Part shown: in pieces, positions 38,527-46,426 of the stretch
How positions within the stretch are numbered: position 1 is the first letter of the stretch
How the letters are laid out: each line of letters starts with the position of its first letter
Source of the DNA: Halospeciosus flavus
Lineage (GTDB): Archaea > Halobacteriota > Halobacteria > Halobacteriales > Halobacteriaceae
Reading direction: 5' to 3'
Assembly (NCBI RefSeq): GCF_029814175.1
Contig: NZ_CP122312.1
Location: 124,001 to 188,000 of the forward strand
Length of the DNA stretch: 64,000 nt
The notes under the pieces: model-generated
What the model was told of the DNA's origin: nothing
The model's database searches: none
What the model saw: only the letters and a program-made list of their open reading frames with translations
Program-made: the position numbers and the translations under genes

Positions 38527-39387
38527 ATGGCCGAGCTACTCACCACCGTCCTGAACGCCGCGATGCTCAGCGCGCTGTACGCGCTCGTCGCCATCGGGTT
38601 CACCCTCATCTTCGGCGTCGGCGGCGTCCTGAACCTCTCGCACGGAGCGACGCTCACCGTCGGGGCGTTCACCGCCTTCTTCGTGACGGGCGCACTCGAC
38701 GTGAACATCTGGGTGGCGACGCTCGTCGCGATGCTCGTCGCCGCCGGCTTCGCGGGCGTCCTCTACCTCGGGATGGTGCGCTTCGTCGAGGACGACCCCA
38801 TCACGGTGATGATCCTAACCCTCGTGACGTCGATCGTCGTCGAGGAACTCGTGAAGATTTTCGTCGGGACACAACCGCGTGCGATCCCGTCGCTGCTCGA
38901 CGGGCAACTCGCGATCGCGGGGGGCATCCAGACGAACCGACTGCTGGCGTTCGCCCTCTCGTGGGCCATCATCGGCCTGCTGTTCGCGGGCGTCAACTAC
39001 ACCCGCACGGGCAAGGCCATCCTCGCGACCAGCATGTCGACGAAGGGCGCCGCGCTCGTCGGTGTGGAGTCCGAACGGATGTACCTCTACACGTGGGTCA
39101 TCGCCGGCGCACTCGCGGGACTCGCGGGCGTATTCCTCGGTTCTATCCAGACCGCCAGTTGGGCGATGGGGCGAGCACCGCTCGTGCTCTCGTTCTCCAT
39201 CGTCGTCCTCGGCGGCATCGGCTCCATCCGCGGAAGCCTCATCGGCGCCTACGTCATCGGCTTCCTCGAAGTGTTCACCGTCTCGTACATCGACTCGAGT
39301 CTCAGCGGGTTGGCGTCGCTGGTCGTCCTCGTCGCCATCCTGCTGGTGAAACCCGAAGGACTCTTCGGACGCGAATTGGCTCACTGA
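38527..39387 (+). CDS. ABC transporter permease, LivH type
   Basis: A 286-residue integral membrane protein with about eight hydrophobic helices. The N-terminal ALYALVAIGFTLIFGVGGVLNLSHGA is the LivH signature. A GGIGSIRGSLIGAYVIGFLE segment near residue 220-245 is the coupling region. Its ATG lies 3 bp after the binding-protein stop, and the next gene follows after a single base, so translation is coupled. It forms the membrane channel with LivM. Confidence 0.9.
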   Translation: MAELLTTVLNAAMLSALYALVAIGFTLIFGVGGVLNLSHGATLTVGAFTAFFVTGALDVNIWVATLVAMLVAAGFAGVLYLGMVRFVEDDPITVMILTLVTSIVVEELVKIFVGTQPRAIPSLLDGQLAIAGGIQTNRLLAFALSWAIIGLLFAGVNYTRTGKAILATSMSTKGAALVGVESERMYLYTWVIAGALAGLAGVFLGSIQTASWAMGRAPLVLSFSIVVLGGIGSIRGSLIGAYVIGFLEVFTVSYIDSSLSGLASLVVLVAILLVKPEGLFGRELAH

Positions 39388-39388
39388 T

Positions 39389-40531
39389 ATGACTGGATAC
39401 ATCGACCTCGTCGACCCGCGGTCGCTCGATCGCCGCCACCAACTCGGACTCCTCGGGCTGGTCGTCCTCGCGGCGTTCCCCTACTGGATTCGGCCGGTGC
39501 TCGGCCGTGGAGGCGGCATCCTCGCCGTGGTCAGCGTCACGTCGGCGCTGTTCTTCGCCATGTTCGCGATGAGTTGGGACACCGTCTCCGGTTACACCGG
39601 CCAGATCAGTTTCGGTCACTCGCTGTTCTTCGCCGTCGGCGGCTACGGTTCGGCGTTGATGAATCTCGAGTTCGGAGTGCCGCCGGCCGCGGCCATCGTC
39701 GTCGGGACGGTGCTGGCCGTCGTCGCGGGAATCGTCATCGGCGGACCCGCGCTCCGACTGGAGGGACCGTACCTCTCGCTCATCACGCTCGTCGCCCCGC
39801 TCATCCTGCTCCAGTTGTTCATCGTGTTCAGCGGGACGTTCGGCGGCGAACTCGGTCTCAGCTCGCCCGCCCCGCTCGTCCCGATGGGCGGGTTCTTCGC
39901 GCAGGCGATGGCCAACTTCTACGTGGCGCTCGCGCTGTTCTGCGTGATCTTGGTCGTGCTGCTCGCCGTCACCCGCTCGAACGCGGGTTCGGTGTTCACG
40001 GCCATCCGCGAGGACGAGGAGGCGGTCGCCGCCTCCGGGCTGAACCCGGCGAAGTTCAAGATGTTCGCCTTTGTCCTCTCGGCGGCCGTCGGCGGTATCG
40101 CCGGCGCGGTGTTCGTCCACACCGTCGGGAAACCCCAGCCCAGCCAACTGCTCGTGATGACCGTCTCCATCGAGGTCATCATCGCCACCATCGTCGGTGG
40201 CATGGGGACTATCACCGGCGCGGCCGTCGGTGGGCTGTTCTTCAGCCTCTTCCGTGAGTGGCTCTCGGGCATGTCGGCGACCGTCCCGGGTCTCGGCGTC
40301 CAGCTCTCCTCGCTGGACCTGCTGTTGTTCTCCGTCATCACGCTCGCCATCCTCTTCTTCATGCCCGGCGGACTCCTTCGCTGGGTGATCGACCGAGCGC
40401 GTTCGTTGAGCGGGGAGTCGCCTGCACCCGGCGAACCGACCCCCGACGGCGGGCGAACCCCGCTCGAACAGACCCTCGCGAACTACCGCGAGCGTATCGA
40501 GACTCTCGGAGGTGACGACGATGAGCGCTGA
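39389..40531 (+). CDS. ABC transporter permease, LivM type
   Basis: A 380-residue membrane protein with about nine to ten hydrophobic segments. The characteristic SGYTGQISFGHSLFFAVGGYG lies near residue 65, and the VGGMGTITGAAVGGLFFSLF coupling loop lies near residue 270. It carries a soluble tail. Its last 11 bases overlap the next gene. With LivH it completes the heterodimeric pore of a hydrophobic-amino-acid-type importer. Confidence 0.9.
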   Translation: MTGYIDLVDPRSLDRRHQLGLLGLVVLAAFPYWIRPVLGRGGGILAVVSVTSALFFAMFAMSWDTVSGYTGQISFGHSLFFAVGGYGSALMNLEFGVPPAAAIVVGTVLAVVAGIVIGGPALRLEGPYLSLITLVAPLILLQLFIVFSGTFGGELGLSSPAPLVPMGGFFAQAMANFYVALALFCVILVVLLAVTRSNAGSVFTAIREDEEAVAASGLNPAKFKMFAFVLSAAVGGIAGAVFVHTVGKPQPSQLLVMTVSIEVIIATIVGGMGTITGAAVGGLFFSLFREWLSGMSATVPGLGVQLSSLDLLLFSVITLAILFFMPGGLLRWVIDRARSLSGESPAPGEPTPDGGRTPLEQTLANYRERIETLGGDDDER

Positions 40532-41318
40532 CACACCCGACCCGACGACGTCCGACGCGGCGACCGAATCGTACGGCCCGGAGGACGGACTGCTCGTCCT
40601 CGACTCGCTCCGCAAGGAGTTCGGCGGTCTCACGGCCGTCGACGACCTCTCCTTCGCGGTCGAGGAGGGCGAGATTCTCGGCTTCATCGGCCCGAACGGG
40701 GCCGGGAAGTCGACGACGTTCAACTGCGTCACCGGCATCTACCCGCCGACCGCGGGGACGGTCTGGTACGACGGCGAGGACGTCACCGGCGAGTCCGCTC
40801 ACGAGATGGTCAAACGCGGACTAGCGCGGACGTTCCAGGAATTCCGACCGCTCCCCGACCGCACGGTGCGTCGGAACGTCGAACTCGCGCTCGCACCGGA
40901 CCGCGTCTTCTCTCTGTCCGGCCTGCGCGGCCAGACGCGCGAGGAGGCGACGGCGCTCTGCGAACGCGTCGGTCTCGGCGACCGCCTCGAACAGACGCCG
41001 GACGAACTCCCGCACGCGGGACTCCTGCGTCTCGAACTCGCGCGGGCGCTCGCGACCGACCCCGACCTCCTGCTGGTCGACGAACCGTTCGCCGGTCTCT
41101 CCAGTGGCGAGGTCTCGGAGATCTCCGACCTCCTGGAGGAACTCCGGCAGAACGGGCTGACGCTCGTGGTCGTCGACCACAACATGCGCGGGTTGCTCTC
41201 ACTCATCGACCGTGCCATCGTCATCCAGTTCGGCTCGAAGATCGCCGAAGGGCCGCCGGAGGAGATACGCGAAGACGAACGCGTCCAGGAGGCCTACCTC
41301 GGAGGTGACGAGATATGA
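40521..41318 (+). CDS. ABC transporter ATPase, LivG type
   Basis: A 265-residue ATPase. The Walker A is GPNGAGKSTT, the Walker B region LLLVDEPFAGLSS, and the signature segment before it is degenerate (DELPHAGLLRLELARAL lacks a perfect LSGGQ). The usual His of the H-loop follows as VVDHNM. I prefer ATG 40521 because a perfect GGAGGTGA (40508-40515) sits 5 nt upstream; the frame also allows GTG at 40512, which overlaps that site. It overlaps livM by 11 bp and the next gene by 4 bp. Confidence 0.87.
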   Translation: MSADTPDPTTSDAATESYGPEDGLLVLDSLRKEFGGLTAVDDLSFAVEEGEILGFIGPNGAGKSTTFNCVTGIYPPTAGTVWYDGEDVTGESAHEMVKRGLARTFQEFRPLPDRTVRRNVELALAPDRVFSLSGLRGQTREEATALCERVGLGDRLEQTPDELPHAGLLRLELARALATDPDLLLVDEPFAGLSSGEVSEISDLLEELRQNGLTLVVVDHNMRGLLSLIDRAIVIQFGSKIAEGPPEEIREDERVQEAYLGGDEI

Positions 41319-42100
41319 GCGACGCCGAGTCGGTCTCGTCGGCCGACGACGAAGGAACCGGAACTGACGCGGCCTCGGCGACCGCCGGGACGACCGCCGA
41401 GCGCGTCCTCGGCGTCGAGGACCTCCACGTCACCTACGGCGAGGTGATGGCACTCCGCGGTGTCGACCTCCACGTCGACGAGGGCGAGATCGTCGGACTC
41501 ATCGGCCCGAACGGGGCCGGGAAGACGACGCTCGCGAACACGGTCTCGGGCTTCCTCGACTACGAGGGGTCGGTGACCTACCGCGGCGAGGACGTCCACG
41601 AGAAGAAGCCGAGCGACCTCGTCTCCGCGGGACTCGTCCACTGTTCGGAGGACCGCGACCTCTTTGGTCACCTCTCGGTGGCGGACAACCTCGAACTCGG
41701 GGCTTACCGCCACGACGAGGGGTGGGAGGAGCGTCGCGACTTCGTCTACGACCTCTTCCCCCGCCTCGAAGAGCGCAGCGACCAACACGCCCGCACGATG
41801 TCTGGCGGCGAACAGCAGATGCTCGCCATCGGCCGGGCGCTGATGAGCGACCCCGACCTGCTGGTGCTCGACGAACCGACGCTGGGGCTGGCGCCCGTCA
41901 TCCTCCAGGACATCAGCGACGGCATCGAGGAGATTCGTGAGTCCGGCGTGACCATCCTGCTCACCGAGCAGAACGTCACGTTCACGATGAACCACGCCGA
42001 CCGCGTCTACCTGCTCGAACAGGGACGCGTCGAACGCGAGGGCCACCCGGACGAACTCCGCGGCGACGAGTACATCCGGGACGCCTACCTCGGGCACTGA
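41315..42100 (+). CDS. ABC transporter ATPase, LivF type
   Basis: A 261-residue second ATPase of the transporter. Walker A is GPNGAGKTTLANTV, the signature MSGGEQQMLAIGRAL, and Walker B LLVLDEPTLGLAP. The N-terminal 30 residues are Ser/Thr/Asp rich and unusual. It starts within ATGA at 41315-41318 and has a GGAGGTGA ribosome site at 41301-41308. It ends the five-gene operon; a T-rich stretch CTTCTCCGTCTTTCGG follows at 42111. Confidence 0.88.
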   Translation: MSDAESVSSADDEGTGTDAASATAGTTAERVLGVEDLHVTYGEVMALRGVDLHVDEGEIVGLIGPNGAGKTTLANTVSGFLDYEGSVTYRGEDVHEKKPSDLVSAGLVHCSEDRDLFGHLSVADNLELGAYRHDEGWEERRDFVYDLFPRLEERSDQHARTMSGGEQQMLAIGRALMSDPDLLVLDEPTLGLAPVILQDISDGIEEIRESGVTILLTEQNVTFTMNHADRVYLLEQGRVEREGHPDELRGDEYIRDAYLGH

Positions 42101-42225
42101 CGGCGACTCTTCTCCGTCTTTCGGTTCTGGCGACAACTCACTGCTGTCCAATAGGGTCCGACGAAGGTCGTGAGAGACAGAGAAATTACTGTACGCTAAG
42201 GATGGAGTATTGCTCACCAGCCTGC

Positions 42226-42630
42226 TTAACCTGGGAACTGAGCATATACCTGATCTTCAATTATGAGTGCAAGAGCGTAGTGGCTCTCATCATATCGTAA
42301 ATATACGTGCATGTTTTGGCTGTGCTCTCCGATACGCTTGCGCAATCTCTGTAGCGGTTCGGGAGTATACTCTACGTCATCTAAACATCTCTTATATTGC
42401 CCCTCTTCAACTGCAGTTTCGAGAATCTCTTGCTCTTCTAGAGTAACCTGCTCAAAGTTAATCGGTGAAATTTCCTCTGCCTCAGATTTGGTCAGGTCAG
42501 CCTTTTTCGCTTCCACGGTTGCGGGTCTGGCACAGCCAGCAGAACCATTAATGGATGACAGACATCCTGCGAGACCGGTACTGCCAATCATTAGACCTGC
42601 CTGAATTACTCGTCGTCGGCTAGAAGGCAT
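42226..42630 (-). CDS. Small Tat lipoprotein of unknown function, low GC
   Basis: A 134-residue lipoprotein with a twin-arginine signal (SSRRRVIQAG) and a lipobox LAGC near residue 23. The mature part has no recognised domain; it is rich in Glu and has a YALALII strand near the C-terminus. The base composition is noticeably lower in GC than its neighbours, with AT-rich codons, so recent transfer from another haloarchaeon or a different kind of element is plausible. The flanks (42101-42225 and 42631-42808) carry nothing recognisable and share the low GC. Confidence 0.7.
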   Translation of the reverse strand: MPSSRRRVIQAGLMIGSTGLAGCLSSINGSAGCARPATVEAKKADLTKSEAEEISPINFEQVTLEEQEILETAVEEGQYKRCLDDVEYTPEPLQRLRKRIGEHSQNMHVYLRYDESHYALALIIEDQVYAQFPG

Positions 42631-42808
42631 ATCGATATGACGAGATAGAACAGCATATGTCTTGTCCCATACAGGAATCCAGTCGGCGGTTGTCTACCGA
42701 ACATCCCGTCGGTCAGCAAACACACCTATCGTTCGATACCCACGCTCGGTTTACCGACGGTCTCACACGAACACGTCCAATCAATAGGGAGTCGACAGCG
42801 CCACTTGC

Positions 42809-43693
42809 CTACTCTCGACTCGTGGCCGACCCCTCGACGACCGTCCGGTCGTCATCGGTGACGACTTCGACGTCGATTGCCCCGTTCTCCCCGCTCTCGT
42901 CGAGGAAGACCCGTAGTGTGTCGTCGGGGAAGACGCGCGACGTGAAGCGCGTCTGGAAGGAGGCGAGGGCGTCGAGACCGACGTGTTCGCGGACGGCCCG
43001 CGAGGCGACGCCCGCGCTGAACATCCCCTGCCCGAAGACGCTCGGGTTGCCCGCGTCCGTCGCGTACGGTTCGTCGTAGTGGATGGGGTTGAAGTCGCCG
43101 CTCGCGCCCGCGTACTTCACGAAGTCGCGGCGTTCGACGTCCTCGACGACCGCGTCGGGGTCGCCGCGTTCGTGCCCGCTCCCGTCCGCCGCGGCGTCGT
43201 CCTGGATGGCGCCGCCGGTCTCGATGCGCGTGTTGTACGCCGAGAGGACGTGCTCGCCGTCGGCGTCCTCGAAGTCGGTTCGGAAGACGGCGAACGTCAT
43301 CGTCCCGCCCTGACTCCCCTCGCGCTGGTAGGCGTCTTCGAGCGTCGTCTCGCCGGTGAGGGCGTCGCCCACGTAGACGGGTCGCTCGTACTCGTAGCGC
43401 TGCTCGCCGTGGACGACGTACTGCCAGTCGAACCCGAGGTCGAACCCGAAGTCGGTTCCCACTCCCTCGGGACGGTACCGCGGGAACACCCACGTCCGGG
43501 TGAACGTCGGCGGCGCCGGGACCGCGGGGTAGCCGGCATCCGCGGCCGCCTCGGCCGAACAGTAGACCGACGCGGGGTCGTGAATCGCGCGCGCGAACTC
43601 CTCGACCTTGCCGGCCTCGACGGTGAGTCCGACGACCGACTCGCGGGTTTCGCCGACCTGTGCTTCGATCTCTTCGAGCGGGATGGTTGGCAT
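42809..43693 (-). CDS. Two-hotdog MaoC-type enoyl-CoA hydratase
   Basis: A 294-residue double-hotdog protein. The N-terminal half resembles a FAS1-type dehydratase domain (FARAIHDPASVYC, PPTFTRTW). The C-terminal half carries the hydratase-2 motif in YAGASGDFNPIHYDEPYA, followed by GQGMFSAGVASRAV. The catalytic Asp and His of the R-hydratase are visible in GDFNPIH. It probably hydrates an enoyl-CoA to an R-hydroxyacyl-CoA. A TCTTTTTACA box (minus strand, near 43718-43727) lies about 28 nt ahead of the start, and a 20-bp repeat array lies beyond it. Confidence 0.83.
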   Translation of the reverse strand: MPTIPLEEIEAQVGETRESVVGLTVEAGKVEEFARAIHDPASVYCSAEAAADAGYPAVPAPPTFTRTWVFPRYRPEGVGTDFGFDLGFDWQYVVHGEQRYEYERPVYVGDALTGETTLEDAYQREGSQGGTMTFAVFRTDFEDADGEHVLSAYNTRIETGGAIQDDAAADGSGHERGDPDAVVEDVERRDFVKYAGASGDFNPIHYDEPYATDAGNPSVFGQGMFSAGVASRAVREHVGLDALASFQTRFTSRVFPDDTLRVFLDESGENGAIDVEVVTDDDRTVVEGSATSRE

Positions 43694-43754
43694 GGCGTGT
43701 CGTACCTCGCACGCGTGTAAAAAGACTCGTGCCGCGGCACTTCGCGACGCCGTT

Positions 43755-43875
43755 TATATCTCGGCAACGGCGTCGATATCTTCACAACGTGCCCGATATC
43801 TCCCGAATCCCGTCTATATCTCGTCAACGGCGGCGATAACTCGCCAACACCGACCTATATCTCGGAAACGTCGAG
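43755..43875. repeat. Six tandem copies of a 20-bp motif in a divergent promoter region
   Basis: Copies start at 43755, 43775, 43795, 43815, 43835 and 43856 (one 21-bp step). The first, fourth and sixth start TATATCTCG, and the others GATATC or GATAAC. The consensus begins KATATCTCG and has CAACG in its middle. A 20-bp period puts each copy on the same helical face after about two turns. The array lies between the divergent MaoC and MDR genes. It is not a CRISPR, since there are no unique spacers. Confidence 0.8.
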
Positions 43876-43933
43876 GAGCGACCGCACCTTCCGACACCCG
43901 AACTTTCCTGACGGCGGGGGGAGAGATGGTACC

Positions 43934-44959
43934 ATGGTCGAGACGACTCGACGGTACGTGCTGGCGAAGCGCCCCGAAGGCAAACCGGACCGCGACACGT
44001 TCGAACTCGAGGAGACCGGGGTGTCGGACCCTCGCCACGGCGAGGTCCTCGTTCGGACTCTCTACCTCTCGGTCGACCCGTACATGCGCGGGCGGATGCG
44101 CGACCGGGAGTCCTACGCCGAACCGTGGGACGTCGGCGACCCCATGCAGGGCGGCGTCGTCGGCGAGGTCGTCGAATCCGAACACGAGCGCTGGAGCGAG
44201 GGCGACCGCGTGGTCGGGAACCTCTACTGGAGCGAGTACGCCGTCGTGGACGGCGACGACCTCAGCCGCGTCGACGCGCGCGCGGAGAACGTCACCCTCT
44301 CCTCGTACCTCGGCGTCCTCGGGATGCCCGGCCGAACGGCCTACTTCGGGACGCTGGAGGTCGCGGAACCCGACCCCGGTGAGACGGTCGTCGTCTCCGG
44401 TGCGGCGGGCGCGGTCGGTTCGACGGTCGGCCAGATCGCGAAACTCGCCGGCGCGCGCGTCGTCGGCTTCGCTGGCTCTGACGAGAAGGTCGAGTTCCTC
44501 GAAGACGACCTCGGCTTCGACGCCGGTATCAACTACAAGACGACCGACGACTACCGCGCGGCGCTCGACGACGCGGCGCCGGACGGCGTCGACGCCTACT
44601 TCGACAACGTCGGCGGTCCCATCACGGACGCCGTCTTCACCCGCCTGAACGTCGACGCGCGGGTCGCCATCTGCGGTCAGATCGCCCTCTACAACGAGGA
44701 GGGCGTCCCGACGGGTCCGCGGAAACTCCCCCAACTCATCGCCACCCGCGCGAAGGTCGAGGGACTGCTCGTCCGCGACTTCTCGCCGCGCTTCCGCGAG
44801 GCCACCGAGCAACTCCACGAGTGGGTCGCGAACGGCGACGTCGAGTACCGTGAGTCGGTCGTCGAGGGCTTCGAGAACGCCCCCGACGCCTTCCTCGGCC
44901 TCTTCGAGGGAGAGAACATCGGGAAGCAGGTCGTGAAGGTGGCCGAACCGAGCGAGTAA
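43934..44959 (+). CDS. NADP-dependent oxidoreductase, zinc-free MDR family
   Basis: A 341-residue medium-chain reductase of the leukotriene-B4/prostaglandin-reductase and curcumin-reductase type. The substrate loop is SVDPYMRGRM, and the cofactor motif VVSGAAGAVGSTVGQIAKLAGARVVGF starts near residue 145. There are no zinc-binding cysteines. It reduces the C=C bond of enones or enoates. ATG 43934 is at the expected place. Transcription control probably involves the 20-bp array immediately upstream, 58 bp before the start. Confidence 0.87.
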   Translation: MVETTRRYVLAKRPEGKPDRDTFELEETGVSDPRHGEVLVRTLYLSVDPYMRGRMRDRESYAEPWDVGDPMQGGVVGEVVESEHERWSEGDRVVGNLYWSEYAVVDGDDLSRVDARAENVTLSSYLGVLGMPGRTAYFGTLEVAEPDPGETVVVSGAAGAVGSTVGQIAKLAGARVVGFAGSDEKVEFLEDDLGFDAGINYKTTDDYRAALDDAAPDGVDAYFDNVGGPITDAVFTRLNVDARVAICGQIALYNEEGVPTGPRKLPQLIATRAKVEGLLVRDFSPRFREATEQLHEWVANGDVEYRESVVEGFENAPDAFLGLFEGENIGKQVVKVAEPSE

Positions 44960-45019
44960 CGCCGTCGTCCGGACTGCCGGGGGTGGAACCTTGAAGTACA
45001 CCCACGTCGATTGCTGTCC

Positions 45020-45103
45020 ATGGTCACGGTACTTCTCGACGAGTTCGGCACCCACGGGTGGACGTCTCCGCCGACCTGGCTCCGACCGGCGGGGTGGGTG
45101 TAG
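45020..45103 (+). CDS. Putative 27-residue leader ORF abutting the transhydrogenase start
   Basis: ATG 45020 to TAG 45101-45103 encodes a short peptide beginning MVTVLLDEFGTHGW and holding three Trp. The stop is followed directly, without any gap, by the GTG of the next gene. A TTGAAGTACA box about 25-30 nt upstream suggests that this ATG could be a leaderless start and that ribosomes then reinitiate at the GTG. It may be a coupling or regulatory ORF, or a chance frame. Confidence 0.4.
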   Translation: MVTVLLDEFGTHGWTSPPTWLRPAGWV

Positions 45104-46420
45104 GTGGCCTACGAACGCTCCGTCTCGGCCGATTCCCACCGACTCGCCCCGGAGAGCGTCTGGCACCTCCAGATGCCCGAGATTCGCTTCGGCCGCGACG
45201 CGACCGAGGAACTCGGCTACCAGTTGCGCGACCTCGGTGTCGGAACGGACGCACGTGGCCTCGTCGTGACGGACGAGACGCTCGTCGACCTCGGCCACGC
45301 CGACCGGGTCGAGGCCTCGATCAGTGAGGCGGGCCTCGCGGTCGACGTCTACGACGGGTCCCAGCGCGAACCTTCCGTCCAGGACGCCGCGGACTGTATC
45401 GAGTTCGTCCGCGACCGGGCGGGCGAGGACGGCTACGACTTCTACGTCGGACTCGGCGGCGGCAGTTGCATCGACACCGCGAAGGTGACCCGCGCGGTCG
45501 TCGCGAACGGCGGGCGGCCACTCGACTACGTCGCCGAACCGACGGGCGCGGGCGAACCCATCGAACGGTCCGGCCCGCCACTCGTCCTGATGCCCACGAC
45601 TGCGGGGACAGGCGCCGAAATCTCTCCGGTCGCCATCCTCTCGGTCGAGGAGCAGAACATCAAGGAGGGCATCTCCAGCAACCACGTCCGTGCCGACGCC
45701 GCGATCCTCGACCCGACGCTGACGACGACGCTCCCGCCGGACCTCACGGCCAAGACGGCGATGGACGCCCTCGGCCACGCCATCGAGGGCTATACGACCC
45801 ACGAGTACGACTCGCTGCTCCGTGCCGAGGACCCCGCCGAGCGCCCGGTCTACGCCGGCCGGACGCCGCTCACCGAGATGTTCTCCGAGAAGGCCATCGA
45901 CCTCCTCTCCTCGAACGTCCGGACGGCCGTCCACAACGGCGACGACCTCGAAGCCCGCGAGAACATGCTCCAGGGGGCACTGTTCGGTGCCATCGCCGGT
46001 CTCACCGCCGGCGCGAGCCTCTGTCACGCGATGGCCTACCCGGTCGGCAACCGCTACCACACGTCACACGGCGAGACCATCGCCGTGCTCACCCCCGCGA
46101 GCACCATCGACTACAACTCGGGGAGCGACCCCGCCCGCTTCGCGGACGTCGCCGAACTGTTCGGCGTCGACACGACGGGGCTGACCAACCGCGAGGCCGC
46201 CGACGCGCTGAAGGCGGAGTACGTCCAACTCCAGCGCGACCTGAACGTCCTCCCGAGTGGACTCCACGAACTGGCCGGTGTCACCGAAGACGACGTCGAC
46301 TGGCTGGCGAGACAGACCGTCGAGACCCAGGAACGCCTCCTGCGGTGTAACCCACGACCGGTCACCGAGGAGGATGTCCGGGACGTCTTCCTCGACGCCC
46401 TCCACAACTGGGAGGACTAG
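45104..46420 (+). CDS. Iron-containing alcohol dehydrogenase, hydroxyacid-oxoacid transhydrogenase type
   Basis: A 438-residue member of the HOT branch of iron alcohol dehydrogenases. GLGGGSCIDTAKV binds the nucleotide. Metal ligands are evident as Asp and His in AMDALGHAIEGYTT and later His in LCHAMAYPVGNRYHTSHG. In eukaryotes HOT oxidises 4-hydroxybutyrate with 2-oxoglutarate as acceptor. The start is GTG 45104, right after the stop of the preceding short ORF. The gene ends in a CTAG shared with the opposite ligase gene. Confidence 0.82.
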   Translation: MAYERSVSADSHRLAPESVWHLQMPEIRFGRDATEELGYQLRDLGVGTDARGLVVTDETLVDLGHADRVEASISEAGLAVDVYDGSQREPSVQDAADCIEFVRDRAGEDGYDFYVGLGGGSCIDTAKVTRAVVANGGRPLDYVAEPTGAGEPIERSGPPLVLMPTTAGTGAEISPVAILSVEEQNIKEGISSNHVRADAAILDPTLTTTLPPDLTAKTAMDALGHAIEGYTTHEYDSLLRAEDPAERPVYAGRTPLTEMFSEKAIDLLSSNVRTAVHNGDDLEARENMLQGALFGAIAGLTAGASLCHAMAYPVGNRYHTSHGETIAVLTPASTIDYNSGSDPARFADVAELFGVDTTGLTNREAADALKAEYVQLQRDLNVLPSGLHELAGVTEDDVDWLARQTVETQERLLRCNPRPVTEEDVRDVFLDALHNWED

Positions 46421-46426
46421 TCCTCC
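46411..46426. terminator. 16-bp palindrome at convergent stops
   Basis: GGAGGACTAGTCCTCC is a perfect palindrome centred on CTAG. The plus-strand TAG (46418-46420) and minus-strand TAG (46417-46419) overlap in it. Transcripts of both genes would end with the same short hairpin, so it could serve as a bidirectional end signal. It lacks a T-tract. Confidence 0.4.

Noticed and set aside
43755-43875. CRISPR array
   Set aside because: The 20-bp units are contiguous with no spacers, and no cas genes are present.
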